The position numbers were made by a program, and so were the translations under genes. From JAAFIP01 sp031367325 (GTDB lineage Bacteria; Pseudomonadota; Gammaproteobacteria; Burkholderiales; Burkholderiaceae_C), in the NCBI GenBank assembly GCA_031367325.1, contig JANLPQ010000003.1:16329-80328 (forward strand): a DNA stretch of 64,000 bases, given 5' to 3'. Positions 24,041 to 32,718 of this stretch are shown here, piece by piece. The notes under the pieces were generated by a model. That model had not been told where the DNA came from and did no database searches. It saw only the letters and a list, made by a program, of their open reading frames with translations. Positions within the stretch are counted from its first letter, which is position 1; every line of letters begins with the position of its first letter.

Positions 24041-25597
24041 TCAATGGCAGTACGAGATAGTTGGCTGTGTTGTCGCGCCCGCAGTGTTGGTGAACTGAAA
24101 GTTCCAGCACGCGGTTTTACCTGCATTGGAACTGGAGGCTAGCAATGTAGCCAGTGCAGCACCTGTGACGGATTTATAGCGAATGTTGTACGTGCCTGCA
24201 GCATTGGCATAACTGTCTGTGCCTGTTTCGGTGGTGGTGAATGGCCGTGCGGAGGTAAATTGCAGCACCTGGTACCCATCGGTGGCATCGGTTTTTAATG
24301 TCATGGCAGACACAGGAAACGGTGTCACGGGTGGCTGGCGCAAAGGCACGCCCCTGGCAGCGGTACTAGGCGTGCCGCGAAAGCACGACAGCACATAGGG
24401 CGATGCATCGGTTACGTGGTAGCTGTAGCCTGCTGTGTAGCCAGGCACTGCGGTAGTGTTGCCACCGCACACGCCGTCGCGGGTGGCTGCTGTGCCGTCA
24501 GCATTTTTGTAGCCAAAAATAGCAAAACCATCTAGCGCCCAGCCTACCGGGTGCGTGTCCCAGTAGCTGGCAGCTTGGCCTGCCATCATGCAGGTGGGCG
24601 CGGCGTGGTAGTGGTAGTCGTCACCGCGGCCTGCGTGGCCGTTGCAGCTGTCCAACTCGCCCAGCACCTTGGTGTCACCATTTTGGCAACCTCCCTGCTT
24701 GCAGGGGTTAAAGATGGGCACGCCGTTAACAGCTACGCCAATCGGGCCGTCCACTGCTGTAGTGGTGGCGGCTGCAATGGCAGGTGCTAAGGGTATTTTC
24801 CAAGCGTTAGCGCCCGAGAAATCAACTGCAAGGGGCACCTGCAGGTTGGTCGCAGTGATGTCGTTCATCATAGGGTGCGTAGCAAGGCCGTTAGAAGCCA
24901 CGTAGGCGTAAGTGCTGTCACAGGTGGATGTGGCCACACCTGTTGTGGACGCTTTGAGAGAGTCGCTGACCAAGGTGCAATTTGCGCTTACGGTGCCAGT
25001 TGGTGAAGTTGTAGGTGTAGTCGTACCAGTACCCCGGTTGTAGGTCAAGTTCAACGTAGACGAGCCAAGTGTGATCGACGATATAGCGGTGCTGAGAGCT
25101 ACGCCATTGACTGCATTAGCTGCCACTGACAGCGCGGGTGACGCAGACAAGGCGTACAGCGTAAACGTGTAAGTTTTCAGCCCTGGCCCTTGTGAGCAAG
25201 GCGACTGGTACCCTGTGGTGGGTCCGTCACTGCCCACACCACCCGTGCCTACGCCCGTAGTATTGCGTGCCAGAGCAGTGGTATTGGCAGGTATGCCAGA
25301 CAGCACCCAGTTGTATTTAACTGCACCTGTCACGGGTATGGTGGTCATCAGCAATGCAAACTCTTTGGTATTAGCAGGCGCATTGGCCCAAGCTAGTGGA
25401 GGCGATGAGCTGGTGCCATCGCAGGTGTAATCTGCAGGCAGTGCACCGCCCTCTACTGCAACACTACTGGTCAAAGCAAAAATGTCGCTGGATGGCGTGG
25501 TGGGTGCTGTAGCGCTGGCGCTACCACCTCCACCACACGCCGCGATAGCTATGGCTAGCAATGACGCTGTAAGGCAACCAAAAGTAGTGATTTTCAT
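24041..25597 (-). CDS. YHYH-domain lipoprotein with N-terminal PEBP-like domain
   Basis: 518 residues from the ATG at 25597, where the signal peptide begins; the frame extends to 25690 without a plausible start. Lipobox IAAC with the lipid cysteine at C21, then GGGGSAS. Residues about 35-190 match the phosphatidylethanolamine-binding protein/RKIP-like fold (YTCDGTSSSPPLAWANAPANTKEFALLM, KYNWVLSGIPANT). Residues about 210-518 are a YHYH domain with DDYHYH at 326-331 and several paired cysteines. YHYH proteins are exported and of unknown activity; their His/Tyr cluster suggests metal binding. Confidence 0.85.
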   Translation of the reverse strand: MKITTFGCLTASLLAIAIAACGGGGSASATAPTTPSSDIFALTSSVAVEGGALPADYTCDGTSSSPPLAWANAPANTKEFALLMTTIPVTGAVKYNWVLSGIPANTTALARNTTGVGTGGVGSDGPTTGYQSPCSQGPGLKTYTFTLYALSASPALSVAANAVNGVALSTAISSITLGSSTLNLTYNRGTGTTTPTTSPTGTVSANCTLVSDSLKASTTGVATSTCDSTYAYVASNGLATHPMMNDITATNLQVPLAVDFSGANAWKIPLAPAIAAATTTAVDGPIGVAVNGVPIFNPCKQGGCQNGDTKVLGELDSCNGHAGRGDDYHYHAAPTCMMAGQAASYWDTHPVGWALDGFAIFGYKNADGTAATRDGVCGGNTTAVPGYTAGYSYHVTDASPYVLSCFRGTPSTAARGVPLRQPPVTPFPVSAMTLKTDATDGYQVLQFTSARPFTTTETGTDSYANAAGTYNIRYKSVTGAALATLLASSSNAGKTACWNFQFTNTAGATTQPTISYCH

Positions 25598-25643
25598 AGC
25601 GAGTTTCCAAGTTAAATTAGGTAAAGTAAAAATAAGTGAGGCC

Positions 25644-26408
25644 TCAAGGGGCTGTGACCGTGGTTTTGCACAGCAGTGTGTTGTCTGCATTCAAGTCAGA
25701 TGTCCAGATCAGTTTGGCAGCGGCGTCCCACGCTATGTCGTAGTAACCATCTTTCACACCAATTTGCGCTGCAGTGTAGGCAGTGGCAGACTCCCAGCCC
25801 GTAGTATTAAATCCAGCGCTTTTCCAGCCGCTGGGTTCTGCCAGTATGGTGGCACCGCAGCTGGCTACGGTAGGGTTGGCTTCTTTAGCGCACGCGGGAT
25901 TCAACGGCGCTTTATGGATGACTTTGCATTTGAAAGCTGTACTAGTCACCGCTATGATCTTGCCGGTACTGGTATCCGTAATCTGCGCAATAAAACCACC
26001 ATCGCCCATTTGTTGCTTGGGCGAGCCTATGTATTCCAAACCAGTGTCGTTTTGCTTGAAATCTTTGATGATGAAGTTAAGCTCAAACGGATAGTTGGCT
26101 TTAAAGCTCAGTGTCTCGGAATTAAACGAGCGCTCGGTAGTGATAGGCACTGAGTCCTCGCCCACATAGGCCTCATTTACATATAACGAAAACCAGTTGT
26201 CGGCCCACATCTGCGCTTTGAAGCTTTTAAGTGTTTCACCCGATATGGTGCTAACAGTTGCAGGTACATTGGTAGCAGCAGATGCCGCGCCAGCATCACC
26301 AGACCCACCGCAACTGACCCCAAGCAAAACGGGTGTGAGCAACATTACAGCTTTAACTAGGCTGAAGCTAAAAATTTTTTGTAGTGTTGTGCAGTGCTGT
26401 GTTTTCAT
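25644..26408 (-). CDS. Probable lipoprotein paired with the YHYH protein
   Basis: 254 residues. Export signal followed by LLGVSCGGSG; C33 is a candidate lipid cysteine although the residue three before it is Gly, so the lipobox is non-standard. The mature part (WADNWFSLYVNEAYVGEDSVP ... GGFIAQITDTSTGKIIA) looks like a beta-rich galactose-binding-type fold with four cysteines, and is not assigned to a named family by me. It is 46 bases upstream of the YHYH gene on the same strand, and the two probably form one unit. Confidence 0.65.
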   Translation of the reverse strand: MKTQHCTTLQKIFSFSLVKAVMLLTPVLLGVSCGGSGDAGAASAATNVPATVSTISGETLKSFKAQMWADNWFSLYVNEAYVGEDSVPITTERSFNSETLSFKANYPFELNFIIKDFKQNDTGLEYIGSPKQQMGDGGFIAQITDTSTGKIIAVTSTAFKCKVIHKAPLNPACAKEANPTVASCGATILAEPSGWKSAGFNTTGWESATAYTAAQIGVKDGYYDIAWDAAAKLIWTSDLNADNTLLCKTTVTAP

Positions 26409-26600
26409 GGTGTCAATATAACTTTTGAAATCAAAAGTTGAATGACATCTTTGACATTAGCAAGATATTTTTAATTGAAATTTAACTCATGGGCATCTTT
26501 GTATACGCCGAATTGTCACTCGGGCACAGTTGTCAAAAACGCAAGTTGCGTAGTTGCAATCAGCTAGTTGAGACGATGCTAAAACTATCTGATGTACTGG

Positions 26601-28151
26601 CTAATGCAGCGGCAGCACCAGCTGTAGAACTACCTCATCCAACGCGCTTTCCATCAGTGTGAGATCGCCGCCATGCGCCCGGGCGATTTCTCGCGCTAAA
26701 CTCAAACCCAAACCATTGCCGTCGATGCGACGATTATGAGATGCTTCACCGCGATAAAAGCGGTCAAAAAATCGGGCTCTTTCTTGTAGTTGTATGGTCT
26801 GGGTTGGGTTAGAAAATGTCACCTCAACACCAGCGGGCAACATGCGCGCACTGAGCTTGATTTGCCCACCACTGCTGCAGTAGCGCACTGCGTTACTGAT
26901 GAGATTGTTAAATAGCTGCAACAACAGCACCGCGTCACCCTGAATAGTCAACTTGCGGTCAATAGCACAAGACAGCGTCTGGTCGCTCAGCAGCATATGC
27001 ATATCAACAGCCATCTCGTCAAGCGTGGCGCTCAAGTCCAGCGGCGTGCGTTGAATAGTTAACCAGCCGGCGTCTGCCTGTGACAGAAGCAGCAGCTTGC
27101 GCGTAATGACGGTTAAACGCCCCACTTCGTCAAGTAACTGTGTCAGATCGCTTTGTAAGCTGGGGTCTTGCGATTTATCCAAAGCGTGTTCAATACGGCC
27201 CTGCAAAATCGTGAGCGGCGTTTTGAGCTCGTGAGCTGCATCGGCTGAAAAACGCGATGCCTGTTGAAAACTAGCCTCTAATCGAGCCAGCATGGTGTTG
27301 TAGGCATCAATCAGCACCTTAAACTCACGGTCCTCACCGCGCCAGGGCAGGCGTCGATTAAGCGCTTTTTGAGTCACGTCTTTCATAGCGTCACGCAGGC
27401 GGTTAACTGGGCGCATGGTTAGCGACGACAGCAGCCAAGCGCCCAACGCTGTAAATACAAATGCGAGTGGTACCACCATCTCCAACGCCTGCTTGAGGGC
27501 GCTTTGCACATCGGCCCGACTGGCAATTAAATCTGCGGCTACTACGCTGCGTCCAGCGGCTGTTTCAAATCGCGCAGCATGCCATTGTTTACCCTGTGCG
27601 TCGAAGGAAGCAAAAAAACACCCAACTGGCGCATAGGATTGATCTGCTTGTCTGGGTTGTAGCGGCAGCGGTGGTGGTGGTGGTGGTGGTGGTGGTGGTG
27701 GTGGTGGCTCGTTACGTGGCGGTCTATCAGTTGATGGTGGCTGCAAGTTTTCATTTGGTCGCGGTGGTGGGCGCTCCCTTTGGCTGTCGATCACATCAAA
27801 CGCGGTAACTACTTTGGCCGCACGCCACTGCGCACTGTCAAACTCAGGTTCTGAACGCCCATTAATAGACTGAAAATTTTCGCCCTGTGTACGCGCCTCA
27901 AACTGCAATATAAGTTGATCGGGCGAGGCTAGATGCAGCTTGCTTGCAACATCTATTGCCAGGCGAATCCTGTCCTCATTTTGAAACGGTTGCGTAGCAA
28001 TTCTCTTGGCCTCCATGCACAGTCTTTGTTCAAGCCTTTGCGCTTCAAACGCCAGTACGCGCGTCCAACCTACCAGCATCACCGCAGTCAGCACTGCAGT
28101 AACGATCAGCCCAGAAATCACGAACAAACGCGTGCGAAAAGAAATCATCAT
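26601..28151 (-). CDS. Two-component sensor histidine kinase (OmpR-type partner)
   Basis: 516 residues. Membrane span 1 at about 9-30, periplasmic sensor region about 31-225, span 2 about 226-246, HAMP about 247-298. The HisKA block ADAAHELKTPLTILQGR has the phosphorylated His at H308. HATPase blocks NNLISNAVRY and DGNGLGLSLAREIARAHGG follow. The sensor part holds a run of 14 prolines (149-162) encoded by a GGT/ACC microsatellite. It overlaps the response-regulator gene by four bases. The stimulus is unknown; the downstream lipoprotein/HupE cluster is a plausible target. Confidence 0.9.
   Translation of the reverse strand: MMISFRTRLFVISGLIVTAVLTAVMLVGWTRVLAFEAQRLEQRLCMEAKRIATQPFQNEDRIRLAIDVASKLHLASPDQLILQFEARTQGENFQSINGRSEPEFDSAQWRAAKVVTAFDVIDSQRERPPPRPNENLQPPSTDRPPRNEPPPPPPPPPPPPPLPLQPRQADQSYAPVGCFFASFDAQGKQWHAARFETAAGRSVVAADLIASRADVQSALKQALEMVVPLAFVFTALGAWLLSSLTMRPVNRLRDAMKDVTQKALNRRLPWRGEDREFKVLIDAYNTMLARLEASFQQASRFSADAAHELKTPLTILQGRIEHALDKSQDPSLQSDLTQLLDEVGRLTVITRKLLLLSQADAGWLTIQRTPLDLSATLDEMAVDMHMLLSDQTLSCAIDRKLTIQGDAVLLLQLFNNLISNAVRYCSSGGQIKLSARMLPAGVEVTFSNPTQTIQLQERARFFDRFYRGEASHNRRIDGNGLGLSLAREIARAHGGDLTLMESALDEVVLQLVLPLH
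27670..27709. repeat. Trinucleotide microsatellite (GGT)n coding for poly-proline
   Basis: About thirteen uninterrupted GGT units on the + strand, read on the minus strand as a run of Pro codons in the periplasmic part of the sensor kinase. Slippage would change the protein by whole residues. Confidence 0.9.
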
Positions 28152-28831
28152 GGTTTTTTAAATCGGTAGCCTGTTCCTCTTACTGATTCAATAGGAGATG
28201 CTGTCTCACCAGGATCTTGCAGCGCAGCCATCTTGCCCCGAATACGCTTAATACAAACATCTACTACATTGGTAGTAGGGTCAAAATCATAGCCCCATAC
28301 ATGCTCTAATATTTGGCTGCGGGTAAAAGCCTGACCTGCTGAGCGCATTAAATATTCCAGCAAATTGAATTCGCGTGCGGTCAATTCAATCGACTGCCCA
28401 TTGCAGCTAGCTTGCCTGCTAATGCGATCTAGCTTAAGCTGGCCAACTTGAAGTGTATTTTGACGGTCGCCCGCCAATCGACGTACAACCGCATGCATGC
28501 GAGCGACTAACTCTTCTACAAAAAAGGGCTTGGACATATAGTCATCGGCACCCAAATTAAGCCCTTCGATTCTGTCGCCCAGTTCGTTACGCGCGGTCAA
28601 CAAAATTACCGGCGTAGAAAGTCTCAAGCTGCGTATTTCTTTAAGCACAGATAGGCCATCACGACCTGGCAGCATAAGATCAAGTATGACAACATCAAAG
28701 TTGCCCTCTACAGCTTTTGCAAGCCCAGTGTTGCCATCGTCACAGTGGGTAATATCAATACCCCTAGCTGTTAGCCCTGCGCAAACGAAGTCAGCGATTT
28801 TTTGTTCGTCTTCTACTAGCAATACCTTCAT
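28148..28831 (-). CDS. OmpR/PhoB-family response regulator
   Basis: 227 residues. Receiver domain with acidic pocket E7-D8 and phosphoacceptor D51 in VVILDLMLPGRDG, conserved T/S in PVILLTARNE and K in DDYMSKPF. The winged-helix DNA-binding domain covers about 130-225 (LTAREFNLLEYLMRSAGQAFTRSQILEHVWGYDFDPTTNVVDVCIKRIR). Similar to regulators of the CusR/QseB group. Translationally coupled to the kinase gene that follows. Confidence 0.92.
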   Translation of the reverse strand: MKVLLVEDEQKIADFVCAGLTARGIDITHCDDGNTGLAKAVEGNFDVVILDLMLPGRDGLSVLKEIRSLRLSTPVILLTARNELGDRIEGLNLGADDYMSKPFFVEELVARMHAVVRRLAGDRQNTLQVGQLKLDRISRQASCNGQSIELTAREFNLLEYLMRSAGQAFTRSQILEHVWGYDFDPTTNVVDVCIKRIRGKMAALQDPGETASPIESVRGTGYRFKKP

Positions 28832-28836
28832 GGAGT

Positions 28837-29217
28837 CTACTTTTTGGCTTGCTGCGCTGGTGCACTCTCACTCGCGGGACGCGGAGGTGGTGGGTCTAAT
28901 TGGTCCAATTTTTCGGGGCTGAAGCCCAACGACACCATCGCAGCATCCAGCTCCCGGCTTTTGGGCAAGCCTGCATCGCGCAATGTGCGCTTGATCAATT
29001 TAGCGTCTGCAGTGGTCAGGCTAGCAGGTTTGTAGGGTGCCAGAACTGATTTGACTTTTGCCATTTCGGCAGCAGTCAAGGTTTGCCCGACTGGTGCTGG
29101 TACAGCAGTTGGTTTGTCGCTGGCAGCGTGTGGCGACGAAGCACTTTGTCCTTGTGCTGCAACGGAGCAAAGTGCATAAATCGTAAGAGACAGAGCAAAT
29201 AATTTCAAAAAATTCAT
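28837..29217 (-). CDS. Small exported protein upstream of the two-component genes
   Basis: About 126 residues from the ATG at 29217 (another ATG two codons earlier at 29223). Signal peptide ending VAAQGQ, a Pro/Ala-rich linker, then a compact helical segment (LTAAEMAKVKSVLAPYKPASLTTADAKLIKRTLRDAGL) reminiscent of a helix-loop-helix module, and a proline-rich tail. No family assigned. It ends five bases before the response-regulator start, so it heads that operon. It could be a periplasmic accessory sensor, but this is inference. Confidence 0.65.
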   Translation of the reverse strand: MNFLKLFALSLTIYALCSVAAQGQSASSPHAASDKPTAVPAPVGQTLTAAEMAKVKSVLAPYKPASLTTADAKLIKRTLRDAGLPKSRELDAAMVSLGFSPEKLDQLDPPPPRPASESAPAQQAKK

Positions 29218-29223
29218 AGCCAT

Positions 29224-29672
29224 TTTTTAGTGTTTGTATGCAGAATAATTGCCGAGATTAAACACTAGTTAGTAGCCATCAGCGATGACGATGTTGTCAC
29301 ATACGCGCCACTGTTTTGCAAACTTGATAACAATGCCGCCAAAAAATCATGCAGTGCACACCTAGTTTATGGGTTGTAAAACTCTCAAAAAAAGAGAACT
29401 TTACATGCACTATTAAATTGATTTTCCGACAATAAAGAAATGCTTGCGTCTTTAAGAAACTGCAAGCCAGCAGACATAGCACTATTCAACAGCGTAAGCT
29501 CCTTTTGATTCGTTTCGAACTTTTATATTAACTTAACAAACACTTTTCAATTAATTAGGAAAATGACAATGCTGTCATTAACGCGCCTAAGTGTTACTAG
29601 AAGTTAATGGCCGGTGTACATTGAAGGTTTGGTGTCGTAAACTTTAGTTTGTATTTGTTCGAAAAAATATTT
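29224..29672. other. AT-rich intergenic region
   Basis: 449 bases between two divergent transcription units with no credible gene. A minus-strand frame at 29297-29482 lacks a family, a ribosome site and coding character. The region presumably holds promoters on both sides; no clear operator was seen. Confidence 0.5.
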
Positions 29673-30062
29673 ATGAATTTATTAAAACAAGTGTCTAGTC
29701 GACCTAGTATTTCGAAAATTTCAGTTTTTTCATGGGTAATTGTTACCGCAGTTTTACTTTCCGTTGGTATGAATGCGCACGGCGGGTCACCAGAACCCAC
29801 TGCATATCCAGCTACCATCCAGTCGCACATTGAAACGCTGGCCAACATTCCAACGCTTGCACAAGTTAATAGCAAAGTTGATTTAGGTGCTGATTTAGCT
29901 AAACCCAATAGTACACCGCACATACTTGGCGACTGGCGCGACCTACGGGCTATTGTCAACAACTATCCTACTGCCTGTAGCTACTTGGCCAACACCAACA
30001 AAGACCACGCTGTCATAAAGTTAATGACAGCGAAAGCTATTTTCACATTGGCGAAAACATGA
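29673..30062 (+). CDS. Small exported protein upstream of the ImpA-like genes
   Basis: About 129 residues from the ATG at 29673 (a TTG at 29649 is an alternative). A hydrophobic export segment around residues 17-34 (VFSWVIVTAVLLSVGMNAHG) precedes about 95 soluble residues (WRDLRAIVNNYPTACSYLANTNKDH). No domain recognised. It lies 68 bases before the first metalloprotease gene on the same strand and might be a companion or a truncated remnant of a larger exported protein. Confidence 0.5.
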   Translation: MNLLKQVSSRPSISKISVFSWVIVTAVLLSVGMNAHGGSPEPTAYPATIQSHIETLANIPTLAQVNSKVDLGADLAKPNSTPHILGDWRDLRAIVNNYPTACSYLANTNKDHAVIKLMTAKAIFTLAKT

Positions 30063-30130
30063 GCGCAGTCGTGCCAAAGCTTGTGAAGTTTAATCACTCA
30101 AATATTTGAACAATTCATGGGTCAAAATAT

Positions 30131-32560
30131 ATGAAACTCACAAGTCAAGTAAATAGAAAATCGCTGCTAGTCGTAGTAGCCACCATATTGTTGATCTCTG
30201 CTACTTTAATCTCGTGCGGTGGGGGCGGGTCGTCAGACACCAACGCTGGCGCGAATGTGCCTATAGTTGACAGCGGCGCAGATGTGCCTACAGTTGATGC
30301 CACATGCGTGCCTGATGTCAACCCTGCTCTAGGTTTACCTGTGGTCAGCCCTGCCGGAAATATGCCCTCGATAAGCACCATGCCAGAGTTCGACTTAAAC
30401 GGTTTTACAAGATGCAGCGATGGAGAAGAGACTCTGGATTTGAAAAATGTCAAAACCCATGTTGCCTATGGCTCGCAAGATAGCAATGACGGTAAAAAAT
30501 TAGTCTATTTGTTTAATCAAACTGGCCCGATAAAATTCACTGAATTTACGTTTGCCAGCGATCCGTTACCTGGTAGGGGCAAATCAGGTTATTGCAAAAA
30601 AGTTGTTGAAGGCAACAATGACATAGAAGTATTCAATACAGCCCTTGCATTTATAAGGGCGCATTTAGACGACAAGCAAAAATTAAGCTCCGAACAAATC
30701 GTATTGCAGACCGAACGCCTCAAGCAAACCATGTATGCGGTTGCCGAGAGCAAAGAGGCTTTGCAGCAGGCTTTTTCGATCATTGCTGTGTATGAAAAAA
30801 TGCGCAACGGTGCAGTTTTTGTCAACGCAAAAACTAAAGGCGGTTTCGACAACGAATACTACGGTGATGCAGAACGCGACATCGACCGCGCAGTCTTGAC
30901 TATCCAGCAGGGCCTACACGACGTGGCGTTTACATCAATCAATTTCGCAAAGCATAAAGACGTGTTGAAGTGGAAAAAGTTCAACAGCTCAGATTTTTTT
31001 CCAGGCAAAGTAAAAAATAATGTCAAAGCAGACTCATGCACAACATATCCTGCCAAGATCAATGCCACGATGGCTAAAGATGTTGACCTGCGAACTGCTT
31101 ACTCGCAATATTTTGCGCGGCGACCTACTGGTTATTATTTAGCCGCTGGGGACATTGCCAAAGTAACCGTACCTGCATCTATGGTCAACAAAGGCTTTAT
31201 TGTTCAAGTAGGAGCCCATGTGCATGATAAAGCTCTGAAGAGCACTATCAGGCGGCCCTATCGCGTAACTAGCAGATTTCCCATAGTCAGCGAAGTTACC
31301 GAAATCGCAAACCCAAATGGCGGCGGTATCTATATTGATGTGCCCTACTTAGCCGATGCTGGTAATGTCACCATCAAAATACAAAACGCGGTGCCTGCAC
31401 CTTTCTTTGCTGCATCAGCGCTAAACCAAACTACTCTGGCGCAATGGAAAGCAGTACAAAGAAACAATCCAGCGCCTTGGGCCGACTTTATGAGCGACAA
31501 ATATATGATGACGTTGCCCACCAGCTGGATATATAAATATGAAGATCCAGTTACGCTTATGAAAGATTGGGACGCCCGAATGGATGTTGTATCTGACTAT
31601 GTGGGACTTAAGAAACTTAGAAATAACTATATTCTGTACAGTACTGTAGACACCGATCTCAACAGCGATGCTGGTGGCATAGGCTACCCCACCTGTAATG
31701 ACTGCAGGTTCAATCCGAACGAAGCAACGGACGGCAACAATAAAAGCTGGTTTTTAGTGCCAGGTAAAGACTTAGCAAGAGGATCTACCACGGAGATGCA
31801 TGAACTCGGCCATGCACAGTTGTTTAGCAACTTTGGTGGAGAAGGCGAGGCCGCAGTCAATGTGTTGTATGTGGCGATGGCCGATCAGCTGTACCGTAGA
31901 AACATCGACGAAGCTTTGGGAGAATCGATGGACAATGGCCCCCACCTTACGCGTGAAGTTGCGGCAGTCAACTGGATGGTGACTGAAAACTTCAGACTGG
32001 GCAAAGCCATGGACACCTCTCGCAGCACCAAAGACGAGGTGCAATACCAAGTGCGAGGTTATGCCAAGTATGTCGAAATTGCAGCGCTGTTTGGATGGGA
32101 CAAAATTAACGCTTTTTATGCACAAGAAAACCGTGTTTACCGCAAAGAGGTACCAGATCCAGGTGCAAAATTAACTTCAACTGACAGCCGAATTTTAAGG
32201 TGGTCAATTGCTGCTGGTTGGGATGTCACACCATTGATTCACTTTTGGGGTGTGCAGCCTGATGATGCAGCGAAACTTAAATCTGCGATCAGCGCTGCGG
32301 GCTTAAAACCCTCAGCCGCAATTTATGACCGTTTGATAAAGTACCGACCGCTTATCCCGATGACTAATGAAGCATTTCAAAAACATGCCTCCGTATTCCT
32401 GAATAAGCCTGTCAACCAGATTAATAACGCAAACGGCCCGGATTACGGCGAAGGCTGGTACTTCGCGCGACTTAACCAATACAGTCCCGCCAACGGCCAA
32501 GCAGCGCAAATAGCTTTTGACAACATTATTGCAAAGTACTTCCCCAACGGGCGACCGTAG
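30131..32560 (+). CDS. ImpA/M60-like zinc metalloprotease lipoprotein (first copy)
   Basis: 809 residues. Lipoprotein signal with lipobox LISC (C29) and a GGGGSS spacer. Residues about 315-425 are the M60-like N-terminal region (RRPTGYYLAAGDIAKVTVP, NPNGGGIYIDVPYL, VPAPFF). The zinc site is HELGH (H557, E558, H561), with a downstream GGEGEA that offers the third Glu ligand (E571 or E573). This agrees with gluzincin-type ImpA/M60 proteases, which cut heavily glycosylated mucin-like proteins. It would be anchored on the outer membrane or cell surface. A close paralogue follows at 32719. Confidence 0.85.
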   Translation: MKLTSQVNRKSLLVVVATILLISATLISCGGGGSSDTNAGANVPIVDSGADVPTVDATCVPDVNPALGLPVVSPAGNMPSISTMPEFDLNGFTRCSDGEETLDLKNVKTHVAYGSQDSNDGKKLVYLFNQTGPIKFTEFTFASDPLPGRGKSGYCKKVVEGNNDIEVFNTALAFIRAHLDDKQKLSSEQIVLQTERLKQTMYAVAESKEALQQAFSIIAVYEKMRNGAVFVNAKTKGGFDNEYYGDAERDIDRAVLTIQQGLHDVAFTSINFAKHKDVLKWKKFNSSDFFPGKVKNNVKADSCTTYPAKINATMAKDVDLRTAYSQYFARRPTGYYLAAGDIAKVTVPASMVNKGFIVQVGAHVHDKALKSTIRRPYRVTSRFPIVSEVTEIANPNGGGIYIDVPYLADAGNVTIKIQNAVPAPFFAASALNQTTLAQWKAVQRNNPAPWADFMSDKYMMTLPTSWIYKYEDPVTLMKDWDARMDVVSDYVGLKKLRNNYILYSTVDTDLNSDAGGIGYPTCNDCRFNPNEATDGNNKSWFLVPGKDLARGSTTEMHELGHAQLFSNFGGEGEAAVNVLYVAMADQLYRRNIDEALGESMDNGPHLTREVAAVNWMVTENFRLGKAMDTSRSTKDEVQYQVRGYAKYVEIAALFGWDKINAFYAQENRVYRKEVPDPGAKLTSTDSRILRWSIAAGWDVTPLIHFWGVQPDDAAKLKSAISAAGLKPSAAIYDRLIKYRPLIPMTNEAFQKHASVFLNKPVNQINNANGPDYGEGWYFARLNQYSPANGQAAQIAFDNIIAKYFPNGRP

Positions 32561-32591
32561 TTTGAACCGCGCTACATATTAGTTCGAACTA
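32558..32591 (+). repeat. Inverted repeat after the first ImpA-like gene
   Basis: TAGTTTGAAC and GTTCGAACTA pair with one mismatch around a 14-base loop, starting at the stop codon. No T run follows, so termination would be inefficient. Confidence 0.4.
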
Positions 32592-32718
32592 CATTCACAA
32601 CCAGCACCGATCCAAATAAGCATGTTGCAGCACTAATTGCATTAGCAGTAACGTTACGTTTACTGCAGCAGCCGCCAACATGGCTTATGTTTATAAATTT
32701 TTACAACGCTAAAAGCAT

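Noticed and set aside
27542..27754. Reading frame with a long poly-histidine run
   Set aside because: It is the out-of-frame reading of the GGT microsatellite inside the histidine-kinase gene.
29297..29482. Minus-strand frame of 61 codons in the AT-rich gap
   Set aside because: Cysteine-rich random-looking translation with no start signal or similarity.
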